Part shown: positions 13,428 to 15,455 of the stretch, piece after piece
Layout of the letters: each line of letters begins with the position of its first letter
Position numbering within the stretch: position 1 is the first letter of the stretch
NCBI GenBank assembly: GCA_964570005.1
Contig: CAZMWE010000022.1
Coordinates: 1 to 15,455 of the forward strand
Origin: JAJZCD01 sp964570005
Lineage (GTDB): Bacteria; Patescibacteriota; Saccharimonadia; Saccharimonadales; UBA4665
DNA length: 15,455 bases
Reading direction: 5' to 3'
The notes under the pieces: generated by a model
Database searches by the model: none
What the model saw: only the letters and a program-made list of their open reading frames with translations
What the model was told of the DNA's origin: nothing
Position numbers and translations under genes: made by a program

Positions 13428-14114
13428 AAACGTCCGCTGCATATTGGTGACTAGGGGCATACAAGAGCCAACGAGCTGCGAACTACCCTGCACTTTGGCA
13501 AGCACGGATGGCTGATTACCACTGAATACCAGGCGTAAGAATTTTATCGCATCAGAGTTATACGACCCGTTCGGGTTCACTACAAACGCACTGGCATCAA
13601 AGCTGAATTCGTAGGTCTGGTCCGCGCTCAGGCGGGTGCTGTCCGGCTCAGTTTGCAGATTGGGTGTATGGCCGCCCAGGCGCAAAAGTTGAGCACTAAA
13701 CCACAACCGTATCAAATCCAGCGGGATAGCCAGGTCATCCAGCGCCACGAACGCCTGTTGTAACAGATGGAAATAGTCGGGTTCCGGCTCATCCTCGGTC
13801 GCTTTATGCAGCTGTTTTATCAGCCCATATCCCAGCATGGTCCGGTCGATATCCTGCACAATGCGCCCATAATGCGTCTGTAGACGAGCCGAAACCAGGG
13901 TGCCGATATCTCCTCGACCTTTTATAAACGTGAGGTCTGTGACACTAAATAATTCGATGCCGCCAGCCAGCTTGCTTTTAACCCGGCGCACACCTTTAGC
14001 CATCAGCCGCAGTTTACCGTGGTCCGGTGTAAGCAGCGTGATGATGCGATCCGCCTCGCCATAATCGGTGCGCATGAGCACGATGGCGTCAGTAACCTGC
14101 TGCGGGGCACTCAT
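13416..14114 (-). CDS. recO: DNA repair protein RecO
   Basis: RecO helps RecR load RecA onto SSB-coated single-stranded DNA and anneals strands. The 232-aa protein has the N-terminal OB fold with the family opening AIVLMRTDYGEADRIITLLTPDHGKLRLMAKGVRR (about 11-44) followed by an all-helical C-terminal part (about 85-232) including DYFHLLQQAFVALD and the C-lobe LLRLGGHTPNL. Zinc cysteines are not present, as in many RecO proteins. The ATG overlaps the stop of the 53-aa ORF (ATGA), putting recO at the end of a coupled four-gene cassette with two degenerate two-component proteins. Confidence 0.9.
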   Translation of the reverse strand: MSAPQQVTDAIVLMRTDYGEADRIITLLTPDHGKLRLMAKGVRRVKSKLAGGIELFSVTDLTFIKGRGDIGTLVSARLQTHYGRIVQDIDRTMLGYGLIKQLHKATEDEPEPDYFHLLQQAFVALDDLAIPLDLIRLWFSAQLLRLGGHTPNLQTEPDSTRLSADQTYEFSFDASAFVVNPNGSYNSDAIKFLRLVFSGNQPSVLAKVQGSSQLVGSCMPLVTNMQRTFLRS

Positions 14115-14272
14115 AGAGTTACAACCGCTCCAGGCTCAATTGACCGAAGCCACCGTTCACATGCGGACAGTGAGGTGCCTGAACTGCGAAAAATAATATC
14201 GCATTTCCGCAGTTTGCTGACCCAGCTCCACTTCGGTTGAGTAGCTTCAACCAATTGAGCCCGGAGCTTCAT
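14111..14272 (-). CDS. 53-aa ORF between receiver and recO, built on inverted repeats
   Basis: The frame begins with an ATG overlapping the TGA of the receiver gene and ends with a TGA overlapping the ATG of recO (ATGA at both junctions). The predicted protein is basic and Trp/Arg/Ser-rich (KWSWVSKLRK near residues 16-25, ERWLRSIEPG near 39-48). No family is recognised. Almost the whole DNA consists of complementary segments (see the repeat entry), so it could be a real mini-protein, a structured RNA that happens to be open, or an inserted palindromic element. The double coupling argues that ribosomes pass through it. Confidence 0.5.
   Translation of the reverse strand: MKLRAQLVEATQPKWSWVSKLRKCDIIFRSSGTSLSACERWLRSIEPGAVVTL
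14127..14267. repeat. Nested inverted-repeat element (141 bp)
   Basis: Outer arms 14127-14142 and 14252-14267 are 16 bp with one mismatch, a G-U pair in the minus-strand RNA. Inside: ACCGAAG/CTTCGGT (14143-14149/14231-14237); hairpin CACC..TCAC/GTGAGGTG (14151-14177, 2-nt bulge); AACTGCG/CGCAGTT (14182-14188/14208-14214); and GGTTGA/TCAACC (14235-14252), which partly competes with the outer stem. The whole can be drawn as a branched junction. No target-site duplication is visible at the edges. Confidence 0.75.
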
Positions 14273-14652
14273 GTCTCTTTTACCAACACCACGTCTTGCA
14301 CCGCCACGCACAGTTCCGCCAGGCTAGTGGCCGGCTTGTAAAGAACACGCCGTACGTTTAGTTCTCGCTGCAAGGTTGCCGCAGGCGCCAGCTCGTCCGG
14401 CAACACAAAGGTATACAGCACCACCGGCACATGCAGCCACTCCGGGTAGCTGCGGAACTCGTACAAAAACTCTACCCCGTTGTGACCGGATAGTTGCAGT
14501 TCCAACACCACTACATCAGGGATGTGTTCATCGGCCGCATGCACTGCGAGCTGCGCGTTGGCGGCGTGGCTTACCGTATGACCGGCCCGCTTTAAGGCTG
14601 CCACGTAGGTGTCAGCCTGTAACCTATCCGATTCAATGAGCAGCACGCGCAT
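14269..14652 (-). CDS. Receiver-domain protein lacking the phospho-acceptor Asp
   Basis: A single CheY-like receiver domain of 127 aa with no output domain. The opening VLLIESDR keeps part of the acidic pocket (Glu7, Asp9). The phospho-acceptor position has Glu51 instead of Asp (VVVLELQLSGHNGVEFL, about 47-63). The switch Thr (VLYTF) and the conserved Lys (LYKPA) are retained. Such D-to-E receivers can mimic the phosphorylated state or be phosphate-independent. The start overlaps the kinase-like stop by one base (TGATG), and the stop overlaps the next ATG. Confidence 0.82.
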   Translation of the reverse strand: MRVLLIESDRLQADTYVAALKRAGHTVSHAANAQLAVHAADEHIPDVVVLELQLSGHNGVEFLYEFRSYPEWLHVPVVLYTFVLPDELAPAATLQRELNVRRVLYKPATSLAELCVAVQDVVLVKET

Positions 14653-15398
14653 CAGACAAATTGCAACTGGTGACTTGATTGCAGTGTCGCCGCCAGACCG
14701 TTCAAGTTATGATACCGTGCCACATGCAGGCGGGATTCCAGCGTACGGAGCAAGTTATCAGCTACAAAAACGCCGGCCGCGGGTCCACTGACAAGCTGTT
14801 GGAGCGGCTGGCGTGCCCGGCCCTGCACCACTTGCGCTCGACGCAAACTGTCCACACCCAACTGCGGAGTATCGCCGTACAGCCCGGCGACCACGCCGTA
14901 GCGGCCGCGGTGGGCCATTAACCGGACTGGCCCGGGCGTTTCGGCTTCTGCCTGGGCGGCCACAAAAACCTGACCCAAGCTCTCGAACGCCGCCTGCAGT
15001 ACCGCGCGGTCGGCCAGTACCGGCAGCGTGCGCGGCCCCGCATCGAGTTCAAGCTCCACACCATATTGCTGGGCAAACGGTTTAAGCTGTTCGGCCGTGT
15101 CATATAGAAGTGCCGAGATGGCTATCGGCTCCAAGGCCAGCGGCGTCACCTTGCCATGCACTCGCAAGCCAAGTGCATAGTTTTCTACCAGATGCAGTGA
15201 GGATTCGGCGATTGCATGTGCAACCGGCCACTGGGCAGCCGCTACTGGCGGGTCATCGACAGCCAGTTCGCTCAGCCGCGAAAGTGTTAACAGAGGCCGG
15301 CTTAACTGCTCTGCAACGCTCAAAAATAACCGTTCCTGTGCGCTCAAGCTTCCCTCATTACCGACCCGCTGCATACCCTTCGCCCGCCATTCCCCCAC
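14652..15398 (-). CDS. Degenerate histidine-kinase-like protein
   Basis: A 248-aa soluble protein with no membrane segment or sensor domain. The N-terminal helix pair resembles a HisKA dimerisation domain: FLSVAEQLSRPLLTLSRLSEL (about 25-45) aligns with the H-box (SHELRTPL), but Glu30 occupies the His position. The C-terminal half has the order of a HATPase domain (ADRAVLQAAFESLGQVFVAAQ at the N-box), yet the conserved Asn and the G-box glycines are lost. It is therefore probably not an autokinase. The GTG at 15398 is chosen as the longest start; ATG at 15374 is also possible. An extended -10 lies just upstream, and the stop overlaps the receiver ATG. Confidence 0.72.
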   Translation of the reverse strand: MGEWRAKGMQRVGNEGSLSAQERLFLSVAEQLSRPLLTLSRLSELAVDDPPVAAAQWPVAHAIAESSLHLVENYALGLRVHGKVTPLALEPIAISALLYDTAEQLKPFAQQYGVELELDAGPRTLPVLADRAVLQAAFESLGQVFVAAQAEAETPGPVRLMAHRGRYGVVAGLYGDTPQLGVDSLRRAQVVQGRARQPLQQLVSGPAAGVFVADNLLRTLESRLHVARYHNLNGLAATLQSSHQLQFV

Positions 15399-15416
15399 TC
15401 GTTCGTACTTCTTTTA

Positions 15417-15422
15417 AGTATA
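15417..15422 (-). promoter_or_regulatory. Extended -10 promoter of the kinase-like/recO cassette
   Basis: TATACT preceded by TGA, matching the extended -10 TGN motif, ~18 nt before the GTG start. No good -35 is visible before the window edge. Confidence 0.5.
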
Positions 15423-15455
15423 TCACGCACACTCCATGGGAACGCAGACGTATTA

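Noticed and set aside
14127..14267. MITE or insertion sequence
   Set aside because: Terminal arms are present, but no flanking duplication is seen and the ORF couples precisely to both neighbours; copy number cannot be tested here.

Overview
The window looks like part of a small, gene-dense, roughly 50% GC bacterial chromosome. The best match is a Candidatus Saccharibacteria (TM7/Patescibacteria) genome. This placement is inferred from the gene set: MraZ, a dimeric-type glycyl-tRNA synthetase, a Gly-rich TIM44-like membrane protein, a Pif1-type helicase, PspC, RecO and many very short genes. It is also inferred from start sites: many genes lack a Shine-Dalgarno and have a -10 box only 6-9 nt before the start. 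TGA acts as a normal stop, so this is not a code-25 lineage. Nearly all genes lie on the minus strand and the one clear exception is at 13044-13427. I see no rRNA, tRNA, IS element or CRISPR array.

Layout from left to right (transcription mostly runs right to left). 1-285 is non-coding, rich in inverted repeats, and sits just downstream of mraZ where rsmH would usually be. mraZ (286-648) has a clear upstream operator of ~10-bp-phased TGGGT boxes over its own promoter, insulated by a bidirectional terminator. An 80-aa membrane-anchored orphan (871-1113) has a near-consensus promoter and a palindromic leader. An SD-led two-gene operon follows (MBL-fold hydrolase, then aldo/keto reductase) with its own promoter and terminator. 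Next is a four-gene run of accessory character (2808-6381): KwaB/DUF4868-like protein, small beta-rich protein, Pif1-HRDC helicase and NYN nuclease. The two large genes share a promoter motif at the same distance from the start.

6579-8489 holds an AbrB-type antitoxin and Doc/Fic toxin pair, with PspC, RNase HI and an SDR behind it. Then come a DUF1761 membrane protein and a string from glyS down through the TIM44-like gene (apparent C-terminal frameshift), an unlisted 40-aa ORF, an alpha/beta hydrolase and a Nudix hydrolase. glyS has a ~110-nt leader that can fold.

The right end (14111-15398) is a fully overlapping cassette. It encodes a degenerate histidine kinase lacking the phospho-acceptor His, a receiver with Glu in place of the phospho-acceptor Asp, a 53-aa ORF built on nested inverted repeats, and RecO.

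The strongest candidates for something undescribed are the RecO-linked degenerate two-component cassette with its palindromic mini-gene, and the KwaB-like/helicase/NYN group. Both are hypotheses from sequence reading alone.
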